Shown here: positions 10,308 to 19,989 of the stretch, piece by piece
How the letters are laid out: each line of letters opens with the position of its first letter
Position numbering within the stretch: position 1 is the stretch's first letter
From: an uncultured Kiloniellaceae bacterium
GTDB lineage: Bacteria > Pseudomonadota > Alphaproteobacteria > Kiloniellales > Kiloniellaceae
Direction of reading: 5' to 3'
Assembly (NCBI GenBank): GCA_947500035.1
Contig: CANMQP010000003.1
Coordinates: 141,077-205,076 of the forward strand
DNA length: 64,000 bases
Notes under the pieces: model-generated
Told to the model about the DNA's origin: nothing
Databases searched by the model: none
What the model saw: the letters and a program-made list of their open reading frames with translations, nothing else
Translations under genes and position numbers: made by a program

Positions 10308-10510
10308 TGCGTATTCTCGTCACTTTTGTCGCTACCCTCATGCTCACGGCCTGTGCCGGATTGGAGATCAAACCTGGCGAGAAATCCCACGCCCGGCGGG
10401 AGATCCCGCCCGGAGCCGGCGTGCTGACCGGTCAGCAGGGTGAGTTCACCATCTATCGTCAGGAAGAAAAAACGCCGCCGGCACGTGGCGGAACGAAACA
10501 GCCCAAATGA
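10307..10510 (+). CDS. Small lipoprotein coupled to the porin gene
   Basis: The product has 67 residues with a lipoprotein signal (MRILVTFVATLMLTAC, lipobox LTAC, acylated Cys16). The mature part is short, hydrophilic and Pro/Lys-rich, and no family is recognised. Its ATG overlaps the porin stop (TGATG), so the two are almost surely co-translated. It may aid porin assembly or anchoring, but nothing in the sequence proves this. Confidence 0.75.
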   Translation: MRILVTFVATLMLTACAGLEIKPGEKSHARREIPPGAGVLTGQQGEFTIYRQEEKTPPARGGTKQPK

Positions 10511-10651
10511 CCTTAGCCGTTTGTGCCGAGCCGCTGGGCAGGAAGAGCCGCGGCGACACCCTAAAACGGTCGTGGGTTTGTCGATGCGCAGATTACGATT
10601 TGAGTGAACCCTCGCGATTTAATGAGTCTAAGACAGGAGAAGCGTGACGCT

Positions 10652-12067
10652 ATGAAACTTAAGTTTCCAAGTGCCTACACCATCTTGTTCGGTTTGATCA
10701 TTGCAGTGGCGGTCGCCACCTGGTTCGTTCCGGCCGGCCAATACGACCGGGAAATGAGCGAGGCGCTGGGAAAGGAAGTTCCGATACCCGGTACCTACAA
10801 AGAGGTTGACCCCAATCCCCAGGGGTTTGCCGACGTGGTCCTGGCGCCGATCGCCGGTTTCTTTGATCCGGTGAGTTACGAGGCGCGCGCGATCGATGTT
10901 GCGCTTTTCGTGCTGATCATCGGCGGCTTTCTGGGGATCGTCACCAGAACCGGCGCTATCGATGCCGGTATTGAGCGCGCCATGACCGCATTGCGGGGAC
11001 GGGAAAAGTGGATGATCCCGATCCTCATGGCGCTCTTTGCCGCCGGCGGCACCATCTACGGCATGGCAGAGGAAACCCTTGCGTTCTATGGCCTCATTAT
11101 CCCGGTGATGATCGCCGCCCGGTATGATGCGGTGACCGGTGTTGCCATCATCATGTTGGGTGCCGGAGTCGGCACCCTGGGTTCCACGATCAATCCCTTC
11201 GCGACTGTGATCGCGGCCAACGCGGCGGGCATAGCCTTCACAGACGGCATCTTGCTCCGCTTCGCGCTGCTGATCCTTTGCTGGCTGGCTTGCGTAGTCT
11301 ACGTCATGCGCTACGCCGAGAAGGTTAAGGCGAACCCATCTGCCTCGATTGTTGCAGACCGGCGGGAGTCCAACGAAGCGCACTTTCTCAAAGGTCGGGA
11401 GGTTGCGGCGGGCAACCATCAACTCGATTTCACGTTGACGCGCAAGATCGTGTTGCTCGTCTTCGTCCTCGCTTTCGCCGTGATGATCTGGGGGGTCTCG
11501 GCCGGTGGCTGGTGGATGGCGGAGATGTCAGGCCTCTTCATCGTGGCGGCAATCCTGGTCGGCGTGATCGCCCGCATGAGCGAGGAGGATTTTACCAACA
11601 CCTTCGTCGACGGCGCCCGCGACCTGCTTGGCGTCGCCCTGGTGATCGGCATTGCCCGCGGTATCGTTGTGGTCATGGACGCGGGCAATATGACTGATAC
11701 CATTCTCTTCTGGGCCGAGGGCGCAGTCAGCGGTTTACCAGCCATTGCTTTTATAAACAGTATGTTCGGAATTGAGGTGGCGTTGTCCTTCTTCGTCCCT
11801 TCTTCGTCCGGTTTGGCTGTCCTAACTATGCCGATTATGGCGCCGCTCGCCGATTTCGCGGCTGTGCCGCGGGATCTGGTGGTGACTGCCTATCAGTCAG
11901 CCAGTGGGCTGGTGAACCTGATCAACCCGACCTTCGCGGTGGTTATGGGCGGGCTGGCGCTTGGCCGTGTGCCGTACGAGCGCTGGCTGCGCTTTATGTG
12001 GCCGCTGCTTCTTATCCTGACCATCATCATCATGACCGCGATTAGCATCGCGACGCTTTTGAACTAG
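10652..12067 (+). CDS. YfcC/DcuC-family membrane exchanger, likely arginine:ornithine antiporter
   Basis: This polytopic inner-membrane protein of 471 residues starts KFPSAYTILFGLIIAVAVATW and has about a dozen hydrophobic helices. Features of the C4-dicarboxylate anaerobic carrier/YfcC family include WFVPAGQYDRE near the N terminus, GMAEETLAFYGLIIPVMIAA and the late SFFVPSSSGLAVLTMPIM. As first gene of the arc cluster, it probably swaps external arginine for ornithine; the substrate is inferred from context. The ATG at 10652 is chosen for the AGGAG upstream, although an earlier in-frame ATG exists at 10622. Confidence 0.85.
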   Translation: MKLKFPSAYTILFGLIIAVAVATWFVPAGQYDREMSEALGKEVPIPGTYKEVDPNPQGFADVVLAPIAGFFDPVSYEARAIDVALFVLIIGGFLGIVTRTGAIDAGIERAMTALRGREKWMIPILMALFAAGGTIYGMAEETLAFYGLIIPVMIAARYDAVTGVAIIMLGAGVGTLGSTINPFATVIAANAAGIAFTDGILLRFALLILCWLACVVYVMRYAEKVKANPSASIVADRRESNEAHFLKGREVAAGNHQLDFTLTRKIVLLVFVLAFAVMIWGVSAGGWWMAEMSGLFIVAAILVGVIARMSEEDFTNTFVDGARDLLGVALVIGIARGIVVVMDAGNMTDTILFWAEGAVSGLPAIAFINSMFGIEVALSFFVPSSSGLAVLTMPIMAPLADFAAVPRDLVVTAYQSASGLVNLINPTFAVVMGGLALGRVPYERWLRFMWPLLLILTIIIMTAISIATLLN

Positions 12068-12127
12068 AGGCGGCGAACCCTTCTGTTCGAGCGAGTCGCG
12101 GCCAGTGCTTGATAACGGAGAAACGAC

Positions 12128-13360
12128 ATGACGGAATTAGGTGTTCATTCAGAGGTCGGAAAGCTGCGCAAGGTGATCGTGCATCGTCCGGGATTGGCGA
12201 TTGCGCGGCTGACGCCCGGTAACTGTCATGAGTTGCTGTTCGATGATGTGCTTTGGGTGAAACAGGCGCGCCAGGAGCATTTGGGCTTCGTGGACGAAAT
12301 GCGCCATCGCGGCATAGAGGTCTATCATGTTCGCGAGTTGCTTGAGCAGACGCTGCGCGACGCGGCGGCCCGAAAATGGCTGTTGGATCTCAAGGTGACC
12401 GATAACACTGTTGGGGTCGGCATGGCCGCTGACCTCCACGCCTGTTTGATGGAGATGGATGCCTATAAGCTCTCGGTACATTTGATCGGCGGAATCAACC
12501 GGGCTGAACTTCCTTTCGAGCCATCCGGAATGATCGGGCGGCTGTTGGAGCCGCAGGACTTCGTCCTGCCGCCCTTGCCGAACCAGCTTTTCACCCGCGA
12601 TCCCTCCGCCTGGACCTATGGGGGCGTTACGCTGCATCCGATGTTTTGGCCTGCCCGGCGGCAGGAGACACTGAACATGGCGGCCATCTACCGCTTCCAT
12701 CCCATGTTCAAGGAGGCGGACTTCGAGTTTTGGTGGGGGGGCGATGTCGAGAACGATCATGGCAGTGCTCATGCTGAGGGCGGTGATATCCAGCCGATCG
12801 GTCAGGGTATCGTGCTGATCGGTATGGGTGAACGCACGACACCACAGGCCGTCGGGCAGATCGCCCGCGGCCTCTTCGCAAAGGGCGGTGCCCGGCATGT
12901 CATCGCCGCGGCCATGCCGAAAGAGCGGTCGGCGATGCATCTGGATACGGTCTTTACCTTCTGCGACCGCGACCTGGTGAACATGTTCCCCGACGTGGTC
13001 GACAAAATCCGGTCTTTCTCGCTCAGGCCGGATGACAAGGAGGGCGCGCTTTCGGTCACCGAAGAGACCAGAGATTTCCCCACTGTTGTCGCGGATGCGC
13101 TCGGTCTCAAAACGCTGCGCAGGGTGCACACCGGGGGAGATGCTTATGAAGCTGAACGCGAACAATGGGACGACGGCAACAACGTCGTCGCTTTGGAGCC
13201 GGGTGTGGTTATGGCCTACGAGCGCAACACCTTTACCAACACCTTGCTGCGCAAGGCCGGTGTCGAGGTCATCACGATCGAAGGTAACGAACTGGGCAGG
13301 GGCAGAGGTGGTGGACACTGCATGACCTGCCCGATCCTGCGCGATCCTCTCAACGACTAA
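12128..13360 (+). CDS. arcA: Arginine deiminase
   Basis: ArcA hydrolyses arginine to citrulline and ammonia, the first step of the deiminase pathway. The 410-residue length is normal. Family signatures are [18 protein letters not shown] at the N terminus, [20 protein letters not shown] and the catalytic segment [12 protein letters not shown] with nucleophile Cys398. The start is preceded by GGAG. The gene lies between the exchanger and arcB in the classical arc order. Confidence 0.97.
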   Translation: MTELGVHSEVGKLRKVIVHRPGLAIARLTPGNCHELLFDDVLWVKQARQEHLGFVDEMRHRGIEVYHVRELLEQTLRDAAARKWLLDLKVTDNTVGVGMAADLHACLMEMDAYKLSVHLIGGINRAELPFEPSGMIGRLLEPQDFVLPPLPNQLFTRDPSAWTYGGVTLHPMFWPARRQETLNMAAIYRFHPMFKEADFEFWWGGDVENDHGSAHAEGGDIQPIGQGIVLIGMGERTTPQAVGQIARGLFAKGGARHVIAAAMPKERSAMHLDTVFTFCDRDLVNMFPDVVDKIRSFSLRPDDKEGALSVTEETRDFPTVVADALGLKTLRRVHTGGDAYEAEREQWDDGNNVVALEPGVVMAYERNTFTNTLLRKAGVEVITIEGNELGRGRGGGHCMTCPILRDPLND

Positions 13361-13400
13361 ATTGAAAGACTCAAATTCCGCAAAAGAGGAGAAGACGTCC

Positions 13401-14402
13401 ATGGCTTTCAATCTCAAAGGCCGAAGCTTTCTGAAGCTTCTGGACTTCAATCAGCGAGAGCTGCGCTATCTGCTGGATCTGTCGCGCGATCTCAAGCGGG
13501 CGAAATATGCGGGCACCGAACAACAGCATCTCAAGGGCCGGAACATCTGTCTGATTTTCGAGAAGTCCTCGACCCGGACCATGTGCGCCTTTGAAGTCGC
13601 GGCGATGGATCAGGGTGCAGGCGTTACCTATCTTGGACCGTCCGGATCGCAGATTGGCCACAAGGAATCCATGAAGGACACGGCGCGGGTGCTTGGGCGC
13701 ATGTACGATGCGATCGAGTACCGTGGCTTTGCCCAGGGCATTGTCGAGGAGTTGGCGAAGTACGCCGGGGTCCCGGTCTTCAACGGATTGACCGACGAGT
13801 TCCATCCGACCCAGATGCTGGCGGATCTGCTGACCATGCGTGAGCACGCCGACAAGCCGCTCCACGACATCTCCTATGCCTTCGTGGGCGACGCGCGTAG
13901 CAACATGGGGCAATCCTTGATGATCGCCGGTTGCCTGATGGGTATGGACGTGCGGATTGCGGCGCCGAAGGAAAACTGGCCGAGTGAAGAATTTATCAAC
14001 CCGGCTCGTGAACTCGAAGCGACCTATGGCGCAAATCTCACCATTACCGATGACCCCGATGCGGCAGTCAAAGGCTGCGACTTCATCCACACCGATGTCT
14101 GGGTCTCCATGGGCGAACCGGCCGAGGTCTGGGAGGAGCGGATCAAGCGACTGAAACCCTATCAGGTCAACAGCGCACTGATGGCGGCGACGGGCAAGAG
14201 CTCAACCCGCTTTATGCATTGCCTGCCGGCCTTCCATAATCGCGAGACCAGGGTCGGTCAGGAGATTTTCGAAAAGTACGGTGTCGCCGAGATGGAAGTC
14301 ACAGAGGAGGTTTTCGAATCTCCCGCCGGCGTGCAGTTCGAACAGGCGGAAAACCGAATGCACACCATCAAGGCCGTCCTGGTCTCAACGATTGGAGCTT
14401 AG
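13401..14402 (+). CDS. arcB: Catabolic ornithine carbamoyltransferase
   Basis: In this setting ArcB splits citrulline with phosphate into ornithine and carbamoyl phosphate. The product has 333 residues, with the carbamoyl-phosphate site [12 protein letters not shown], and the ornithine-side loop [12 protein letters not shown]. The ATG at 13401 matches the conserved start ([16 protein letters not shown]) and has AGAGGAGAAG upstream. Gene order with arcA and arcC argues for the catabolic rather than the biosynthetic form. Confidence 0.96.
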   Translation: MAFNLKGRSFLKLLDFNQRELRYLLDLSRDLKRAKYAGTEQQHLKGRNICLIFEKSSTRTMCAFEVAAMDQGAGVTYLGPSGSQIGHKESMKDTARVLGRMYDAIEYRGFAQGIVEELAKYAGVPVFNGLTDEFHPTQMLADLLTMREHADKPLHDISYAFVGDARSNMGQSLMIAGCLMGMDVRIAAPKENWPSEEFINPARELEATYGANLTITDDPDAAVKGCDFIHTDVWVSMGEPAEVWEERIKRLKPYQVNSALMAATGKSSTRFMHCLPAFHNRETRVGQEIFEKYGVAEMEVTEEVFESPAGVQFEQAENRMHTIKAVLVSTIGA

Positions 14403-14405
14403 GCC

Positions 14406-15356
14406 ATGCGGATCGTCATCGCGCTCGGGGGCAACGCGTTGCTGCGCCGCGGACAGGCCCTGACCGCACAGAACCAACGCGAGAATGTGCGGATCGCGGC
14501 CGAAGCCATGGCGCCGATCGCGCGCCAGCATCAGCTTGCGGTCTCGCACGGCAATGGTCCGCAAGTCGGCCTGCTCGCCTTGCAAGGTGCAGCTTACAAA
14601 CCCGATGAGCTCTACCCATTGGATGTCCTGGGGGCCGAAACCGAAGGCATGATCGGCTACATGATTGAGCAGGAGATGGGGAACCTGCTGCCCCCTGAGG
14701 TGCCTTTCGCGACCATTCTGACCATGATCGAAGTCGACCAGGCAGACCCGGCCTTTGCCGATCCGACCAAGTTCATCGGACCGGTTTACGATGAGGCTGA
14801 AGCCCGGCGCCTGGCGGCCGATAAGAATTGGTCGATCAAACCTGATGGGGACAAATGGCGTCGCGTCGTTGCTTCTCCACAGCCTAAGCGGATCTTTGAG
14901 ATTCGCCCGATCCGCTGGCTATTGGAACGCAACACCATCGTCATCTGCGCCGGTGGAGGCGGTATTCCGACGGTCTACGATGAAAACCGCAAGCTGCAGG
15001 GCACAGAAGCAGTGATTGACAAGGATCTGGCCAGTGAGCTTCTGGCCCGTGAGTTGGACGCGGATCTGCTGATCATGGCGACGGATGTGGATGCGGTTTA
15101 CACCGCTTGGGGGACAGCGGAGGCCAAGGCGATCAGGAATGCCTCGCCCGAGGCACTTCGGGCGCAGGATTTTCCGGCCGGTTCCATGGGGCCCAAGGTC
15201 GAGGCGGCCTGTCTCTATGTGGAACGTACCGGCAAGGCCGCGGTCATAGGCGGGTTAGCTGATCTTGAGAGCATGGTCATGGGATCGGCCGGGACCACCA
15301 TTGACAGTATTGCATCCGGGCTAGAGTGGTATGATGAGGCAATTCGCGACTCTTGA
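14406..15356 (+). CDS. arcC: Carbamate kinase
   Basis: ArcC transfers phosphate from carbamoyl phosphate to ADP, giving ATP, CO2 and ammonia. The 316-residue product begins [17 protein letters not shown] and has [14 protein letters not shown] and [15 protein letters not shown], both standard for the family. It follows arcB after 3 bases and is the last arc gene; no arcR-like regulator is adjacent. Confidence 0.97.
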   Translation: MRIVIALGGNALLRRGQALTAQNQRENVRIAAEAMAPIARQHQLAVSHGNGPQVGLLALQGAAYKPDELYPLDVLGAETEGMIGYMIEQEMGNLLPPEVPFATILTMIEVDQADPAFADPTKFIGPVYDEAEARRLAADKNWSIKPDGDKWRRVVASPQPKRIFEIRPIRWLLERNTIVICAGGGGIPTVYDENRKLQGTEAVIDKDLASELLARELDADLLIMATDVDAVYTAWGTAEAKAIRNASPEALRAQDFPAGSMGPKVEAACLYVERTGKAAVIGGLADLESMVMGSAGTTIDSIASGLEWYDEAIRDS

Positions 15357-15360
15357 TTCG

Positions 15361-15394
15361 ATGCAGGTTCGTTTTAGATGCAGGTTCGTTTTAA
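15361..15394. repeat. Tandem 17-base direct repeat after arcC
   Basis: The unit ATGCAGGTTCGTTTTAG occurs twice head to tail (15361-15377 and 15378-15394), differing only in the last base. It lies just after the arcC stop, in the gap between convergent genes. Replication slippage is the simplest origin. Confidence 0.7.
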
Positions 15395-15449
15395 TAGATT
15401 GCCTGCCCCTTATGAAACTGCCCAACGGCGTCATTTCGATAGTGCTGCA

Positions 15450-16058
15450 TCAGCCGTCAGGAACCATCTGTCCGTGGTTCGGACAATGGGGGGGGCCGAC
15501 TTCAGAGAGCCACTTCCGCGATACCCGCGCGACATAGCCGCATTCACTGCAGGACACCTTGATCATCCGCGAGGTCTGCCCTGGTGCCTTATCCTTGTCG
15601 ATCTGCTGGATCTCGGGCGAGGGCAGGGGGCCCGCCGTCTCGAGTATTGATTTGGTTATCTCCTTGAACAATGCGCCCGGTGGAGACTCGTTCCTGGTGC
15701 CCTTAAGTCCAAGGGATATTGCCAGGTGACGGAATAGATAGCCGTGTTGATCCCGGTCGCCGACGGCAATCCGACACATCTGAAACGCCAATGCCGCTGC
15801 AACTTCTGTTTCCTCGCTGCGATCGGGCCGCACCAGGATCACATAAGTTGCGCCGTTATCCTGGGTCCAGGAATCTGTAATGTTCGGGCTCCTGCGGCCG
15901 ACACTTGGAAAGCCGGTGCGAACATCGAACTCGGGAAGGGGAAATCCAAGATCGTCAAACCATCCCCTCATCGCCGCGGCGACCTCTCTAAGCCAGTCCT
16001 CACGGACTTTGCCGGAGGGCGGCGAAGACGCGGCTTTCTTACTCCCTTTGTTTGGCAT
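15450..16058 (-). CDS. Unknown protein with C-terminal zinc ribbon
   Basis: The 202-residue product is not a family I can name with confidence. Residues about 20-130 are hydrophilic, with WLREVAAAMRGWFDDLGFPLP and HGYLFRHLAISLGLKGT. The C terminus has SCSECGYVARVSRKWLSEVGPPHCPNHGQM, a CxxC plus CxxxH arrangement that looks like a zinc ribbon. The layout recalls SprT-like hypothetical proteins often found on mobile elements. It is convergent with arcC and flanked by AT-rich, gene-poor DNA, which fits an acquired gene. Confidence 0.65.
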   Translation of the reverse strand: MPNKGSKKAASSPPSGKVREDWLREVAAAMRGWFDDLGFPLPEFDVRTGFPSVGRRSPNITDSWTQDNGATYVILVRPDRSEETEVAAALAFQMCRIAVGDRDQHGYLFRHLAISLGLKGTRNESPPGALFKEITKSILETAGPLPSPEIQQIDKDKAPGQTSRMIKVSCSECGYVARVSRKWLSEVGPPHCPNHGQMVPDG

Positions 16059-16838
16059 CTGATCTCGTACCAGTCTTTTCGCGAGTTAAGCGTCGAATCT
16101 GTGAAACGCCTTCTGCCTCGGGAGCGCCACAAAGTCCATCACTGTTAGCATGCGATTAAACGAGACCACATGCGCGTCTAAACATTATGAGTTATTTTAA
16201 TTGGCAATTTGAAACAATTCAAGGTAGCAAAAACAGCAATTTTAGGTGGTGCTGCGATTACCTGAATCCCGTATTTCTGCATCTCAAACCTTGCACTGGC
16301 GGCGGGGTTTGGCGGCGTCTCCTCTCCCTAGTCGTATCGTGAAACAGAGCAATTGATTTATTTTTTGGCGGCAAGGACTTTTGCGGTGCGTACAAGAATA
16401 GGCACAAGACGTTGCATAGGAGTATTAATTCTATTCTTCTTAGGGTTGTTTTATCGGCAACTATTTATGGCCTCCACCTGTTCGACCTGCTCAGACGGCT
16501 TCGGTTTAAAGCCTGCTGTGCCTTAGGCTTGAACCAAAAAGGGAATTCTAAAACAGCTGTTCACAAGGAGATTTTCTCGCCAAATGGTTCGACCGGGTAC
16601 GGAGTTCATGCAACCTTTGTTTAGTAAAGATTCTTCTAGAAAATTAATAAAACATTATAAAAATTTGTTTAAACAATATTAAATGTTCAAACAATTAAGC
16701 ACTCAATGCACATGCAACCAATGTTGAGAGTCTCGGCCATCCGGTTCGTCGCATGACACTGAGTGCAGTTCCGGTGCAGGCGATGCGGATAAGCGGACGA
16801 CTCACCGACACTGGGGAGATATCGGAGCTTACGGTGTT
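16059..16838. other. AT-rich region without recognisable genes
   Basis: About 780 bases, markedly more AT-rich than the surroundings, especially 16620-16690. The short open frames here look random. No RNA gene or repeat was recognised. It separates the unknown zinc-ribbon gene from a decayed chemoreceptor tail. Confidence 0.5.
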
Positions 16839-17116
16839 TTGGCTGAGAGCCTGAATTCCAACATCTGGAAAGCAATCAAAGCCGCAGAGAAAATAATGTG
16901 CGACGTTGTGGAAGTTTTCTCGGAAACCACCGTTGGAACCGCCACTAGTGTTGGCATAAGTCAAGACGGTCAAGAGACTGGAAAAAAACCGCGAACGAAG
17001 TCCTGCAGACGGCTGAAGATTCGGGACAGTGCGCTCAATCGATCAGTGGCAGTGTCGACGGCTTCCTCAAGGTATCCGCAGCGCTTAACCTGGCACGGGA
17101 TGTTCTGTTAGCGTAA
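16839..17116 (+). pseudogene. Remnant of a methyl-accepting chemotaxis protein C terminus
   Basis: Reading from 16839 gives AESLNSNIWKAIKAAEKIM and then FSETTVGTATSVGIS up to ETGK. Changing frame at the seven-A tract 16982-16988 continues KTANEVLQTAEDSGQ and SISGSVDGFLK, and ends at a stop at 17114-17116. This matches the usual end of chemoreceptors (TG-x2-A-x2-VL-x-AA, then VD-x-FL). The rest of the receptor, including the signalling hairpin, is absent. It is a decayed fragment with a frameshift; the identification rests on motif similarity only. Confidence 0.55.
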
Positions 17117-17386
17117 TAATGGTCGTTTCTGGAGTCACGGAGACAAGACGTTGAGGCAGTTCAAGCGGCAAAGGTGTTTTTTGGGAGTCCGGGCTTTGAG
17201 TCGGGACCTGTCATCTGAGCGAGCCGCTTAAACTGTCATCGCGTAGGAGCATGTCAGTCCGTCACGTCCAGCGTTGGACCAACGGTAAGCCAGAGAGTTA
17301 GGCCAGAGCGGTAGACCAGAACGATAGGCCGTTGTTCGGCCAGCCTTTTGAGAACCGGCGCATGGGAGCGTCGTTAAGGGGGAGAC

Positions 17387-19573
17387 ATGGTTTCGTCTAG
17401 CGATTTTGTTGTAACCGAGGCGCGGAGGTTCCCGCCGCTTGCAAGTCTGTTCAGAGTTTTTGAGCCCTTCATCAACCTCAATATCTCGAAGAAACTCGTT
17501 GCCGGTTTTGCGACGATTTCGATCTCGGCTGTCCTGGTTGGGATCACGGGCTTGTACTTTATTGACAGAATCAACACGACTCTGAACCACATTTCGGACG
17601 TTGCAGCCCCTACGGTCGAAACATCCGATGACCTTATTGCCTTGATCTTTGAAGCAACCAAAGTGGCGGAGGAGATCATTGCAGACAGCGACCTCGACCG
17701 CATGGAGCCATTGATCACAGAACTTAGTGTGCTTGATCATAAGTTCGACCAGACCTACATCGAACTGCAGGGCCTGGTCAGCGATGTCTCGCTCCTGGAT
17801 GAACTGGCTACGGCGCGCCAGGAACAATCTGAGTTCAACCAACATGCCCATCAAATGATTTCGGTTCTTCGGAGCGCTTTGGACAGCGAAAGAGAAGAAA
17901 CAAATTTGCTTAACGAATTCGATAGCGCGGGTTCGGAGTTGACAAAATTGCTGGACGTCTTGGCCGAAAAGAATGAATTGCAAATGGCGAAGGCGGAGGA
18001 AGAAGGAGATAGACTGGCCGAACGTGGGGCCGACGGAAAATCTGTGAACGGCGTCCTCGGGCAACTCTTCGATAGAGACTATCCGGTCGTGGAAGCAGCT
18101 CTGAAGATGCAGCGCCTGATCATCGAATTACAAGACACGGCCGGCGAATACATCGCAGAGCGAAACCCCAACAAACTGGGCGCGGTCGAAGCTGAATTTG
18201 TTGCCCTGTACGAGAGCGTGTGGCCGCATCTGAGTGTTTTGCGCAACCTGACGGAAACGCAAAGAGACAAAAGCGACGTTGACGAACTACGCTCCAGGCT
18301 CGACACCCTCTTTACGCTGGGCTATGGCCGCGGACAGCTATTCGAGACACACCGGGCCAAGCTGAAGGCAGTGCAGGAGTCCAGATTGCTGGCGGAACGT
18401 TTGGAAGCCGATGCAGATAATGCCGTTGCTGCCCTGGATCAGGTTGCTGAATCTGCCGACGCAATCAGCGACGGTGCCGACGAAGCCGCGGAGTACGCCG
18501 TTGATCAGGCCAGAACAACAATTCTGACGCTGCTCATCATCGCGATGATCGCATCTATCGGATTGTTGTCGTTTATTGTGCTGACTGTCGTGCGTCCGAT
18601 TAAGAATTTGACGGGGGACATGGTCTCACTGGGTGAGCGTTATGGCTCCACTGTCCCGCCTGTCCGCAGGCGGGGCGATGAAGTCGCCCAGCTCAGGATG
18701 ACGTTTGATCAGCTTCGGGCACAGGTGCAACAGCGCACCGATCAGTTGGACTCGGCGAACCAGAGTCTGGAACGGGAGCTGGCCCGGCGCGAGACCCTGG
18801 AGAGGCAGCTCGTTCATACTCAAAAACTCGATAGCCTGGGTACGCTGGCGGGCGGCATCGCGCATGACTTTAACAATATGCTCTATGTCATTCTCGGTTG
18901 TACCAAAATCGCTCTCGAAGAGGAGCCCAAAGAGAGCTTCATCAGCAGACTCATCTCCAAGATCGATCAAGCCGCGCAACGTTCGAAATCCATCGTCGAC
19001 CAGATTTTGTTCTTCAGCCGCCGCGAACAACCGAACAGGGAACCTCTCCAAATCAGCCATGCTGTTCGCGAGTCCGTCACGCTGTTGCGGGCTGGTCTGC
19101 CCTCGACAATGGTTCTCGATATGGAGATCGACGACAACTGTGGCATAGTTTTGGCTGACGAGACGCAGATCCAGCAATTGACTGTAAACCTGATGACCAA
19201 TGCTTTTCAGTCCTACTCTGACGGCAAGGGGGCGATTCGTCTGACAATGATCGAGACCGAAGTCGACCAGGCCTTCGCGGATCAGCACTTGGGACTGCAT
19301 CCAGGGCCCTATGTGCGGTTATCTGTGGCCGATCGTGGTTGCGGGATTCCGGACGATGTGTTGGTGAAAATCTATGATCCCTTTTTCACAACGAAACCGG
19401 TTGGTGAAGGCACGGGCCTGGGACTGTCGGTCGTGCATGGTATTGTCACCGGGCATGAAGGTGTCATAGTGATTTATACCCGAGTCGGTGAAGGGACGAC
19501 CTTTGAGGTCTACCTGCCGGTTTATGAGGGTCAGAGGCTCGAAAGCGGCGGCACGCGGAGTTCCGTGACGTAG
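17387..19573 (+). CDS. Membrane histidine kinase with long periplasmic helical sensor
   Basis: The 728-residue sensor kinase has a first membrane helix at about residues 37-58 and a long, strongly helical, acidic periplasmic region of about 320 residues (TorS/four-helix-bundle style). A second helix at about 380-405 is followed by a HAMP linker with RRRGDEVAQL. The HisKA box GGIAHDFNNML carries the phospho-acceptor His493, and the ATPase domain shows ADRGCGIP and GEGTGLGLSVV. There is no receiver domain; the next gene supplies one. The signal is unknown. The chemoreceptor remnant just upstream is probably unrelated. Confidence 0.85.
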   Translation: MVSSSDFVVTEARRFPPLASLFRVFEPFINLNISKKLVAGFATISISAVLVGITGLYFIDRINTTLNHISDVAAPTVETSDDLIALIFEATKVAEEIIADSDLDRMEPLITELSVLDHKFDQTYIELQGLVSDVSLLDELATARQEQSEFNQHAHQMISVLRSALDSEREETNLLNEFDSAGSELTKLLDVLAEKNELQMAKAEEEGDRLAERGADGKSVNGVLGQLFDRDYPVVEAALKMQRLIIELQDTAGEYIAERNPNKLGAVEAEFVALYESVWPHLSVLRNLTETQRDKSDVDELRSRLDTLFTLGYGRGQLFETHRAKLKAVQESRLLAERLEADADNAVAALDQVAESADAISDGADEAAEYAVDQARTTILTLLIIAMIASIGLLSFIVLTVVRPIKNLTGDMVSLGERYGSTVPPVRRRGDEVAQLRMTFDQLRAQVQQRTDQLDSANQSLERELARRETLERQLVHTQKLDSLGTLAGGIAHDFNNMLYVILGCTKIALEEEPKESFISRLISKIDQAAQRSKSIVDQILFFSRREQPNREPLQISHAVRESVTLLRAGLPSTMVLDMEIDDNCGIVLADETQIQQLTVNLMTNAFQSYSDGKGAIRLTMIETEVDQAFADQHLGLHPGPYVRLSVADRGCGIPDDVLVKIYDPFFTTKPVGEGTGLGLSVVHGIVTGHEGVIVIYTRVGEGTTFEVYLPVYEGQRLESGGTRSSVT

Positions 19574-19596
19574 TACCGTCTTTTTGGAGGGGAAAA

Positions 19597-19977
19597 GTGG
19601 CAAAGATCTTGGTTGTGGACGATGAACCGCTGATTTGCGAGATGCTTGACGTGTTTCTCTCTCGTGCCGGTCATGACGTCACAGCGGTCACCGACGGGAA
19701 GCGGGCAATCAAAGCAGTCGAGTCAACCGCCGTGGATCTTGTCGTTGCCGATATTGTCATGCCGGAAAAAGACGGTCTGGAGACAATTATGGAACTCCAG
19801 AAAAAGCGACCTGAGTTAAAGATCATCGCCATTTCCGGTGGCTCCCGTATCGGCAATTTTGACTTTCTCGCGATGGCCAAGAAGCTCGGGGCGTGCAAAA
19901 CCTTTTACAAACCCCTGGATAACAACGCTTTGCTGGTAGCGATTAACGAGTGCCTGGAAGATGAGTTGCCGACTTAA
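19597..19977 (+). CDS. Single-domain response regulator
   Basis: This is a stand-alone CheY-like receiver of 126 residues with the acidic pocket at residues 8-9, phospho-acceptor Asp52 (VVADIVMPEKDG) and Lys in FYKPLD. It begins at a GTG with GGAGG 7 bases upstream and follows the kinase gene by 23 bases, so the two form a pair. Without an output domain it must act by protein contact or phosphate relay. It ends 12 bases from the convergent LysR gene. Confidence 0.88.
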   Translation: MAKILVVDDEPLICEMLDVFLSRAGHDVTAVTDGKRAIKAVESTAVDLVVADIVMPEKDGLETIMELQKKRPELKIIAISGGSRIGNFDFLAMAKKLGACKTFYKPLDNNALLVAINECLEDELPT

Positions 19978-19989
19978 AGGCAATCATCT

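Noticed and set aside
16687..16875. Minus-strand frame with a CTQCH heme-c-like motif
   Set aside because: It overlaps the chemoreceptor remnant, lacks a signal peptide and has no other cytochrome features.
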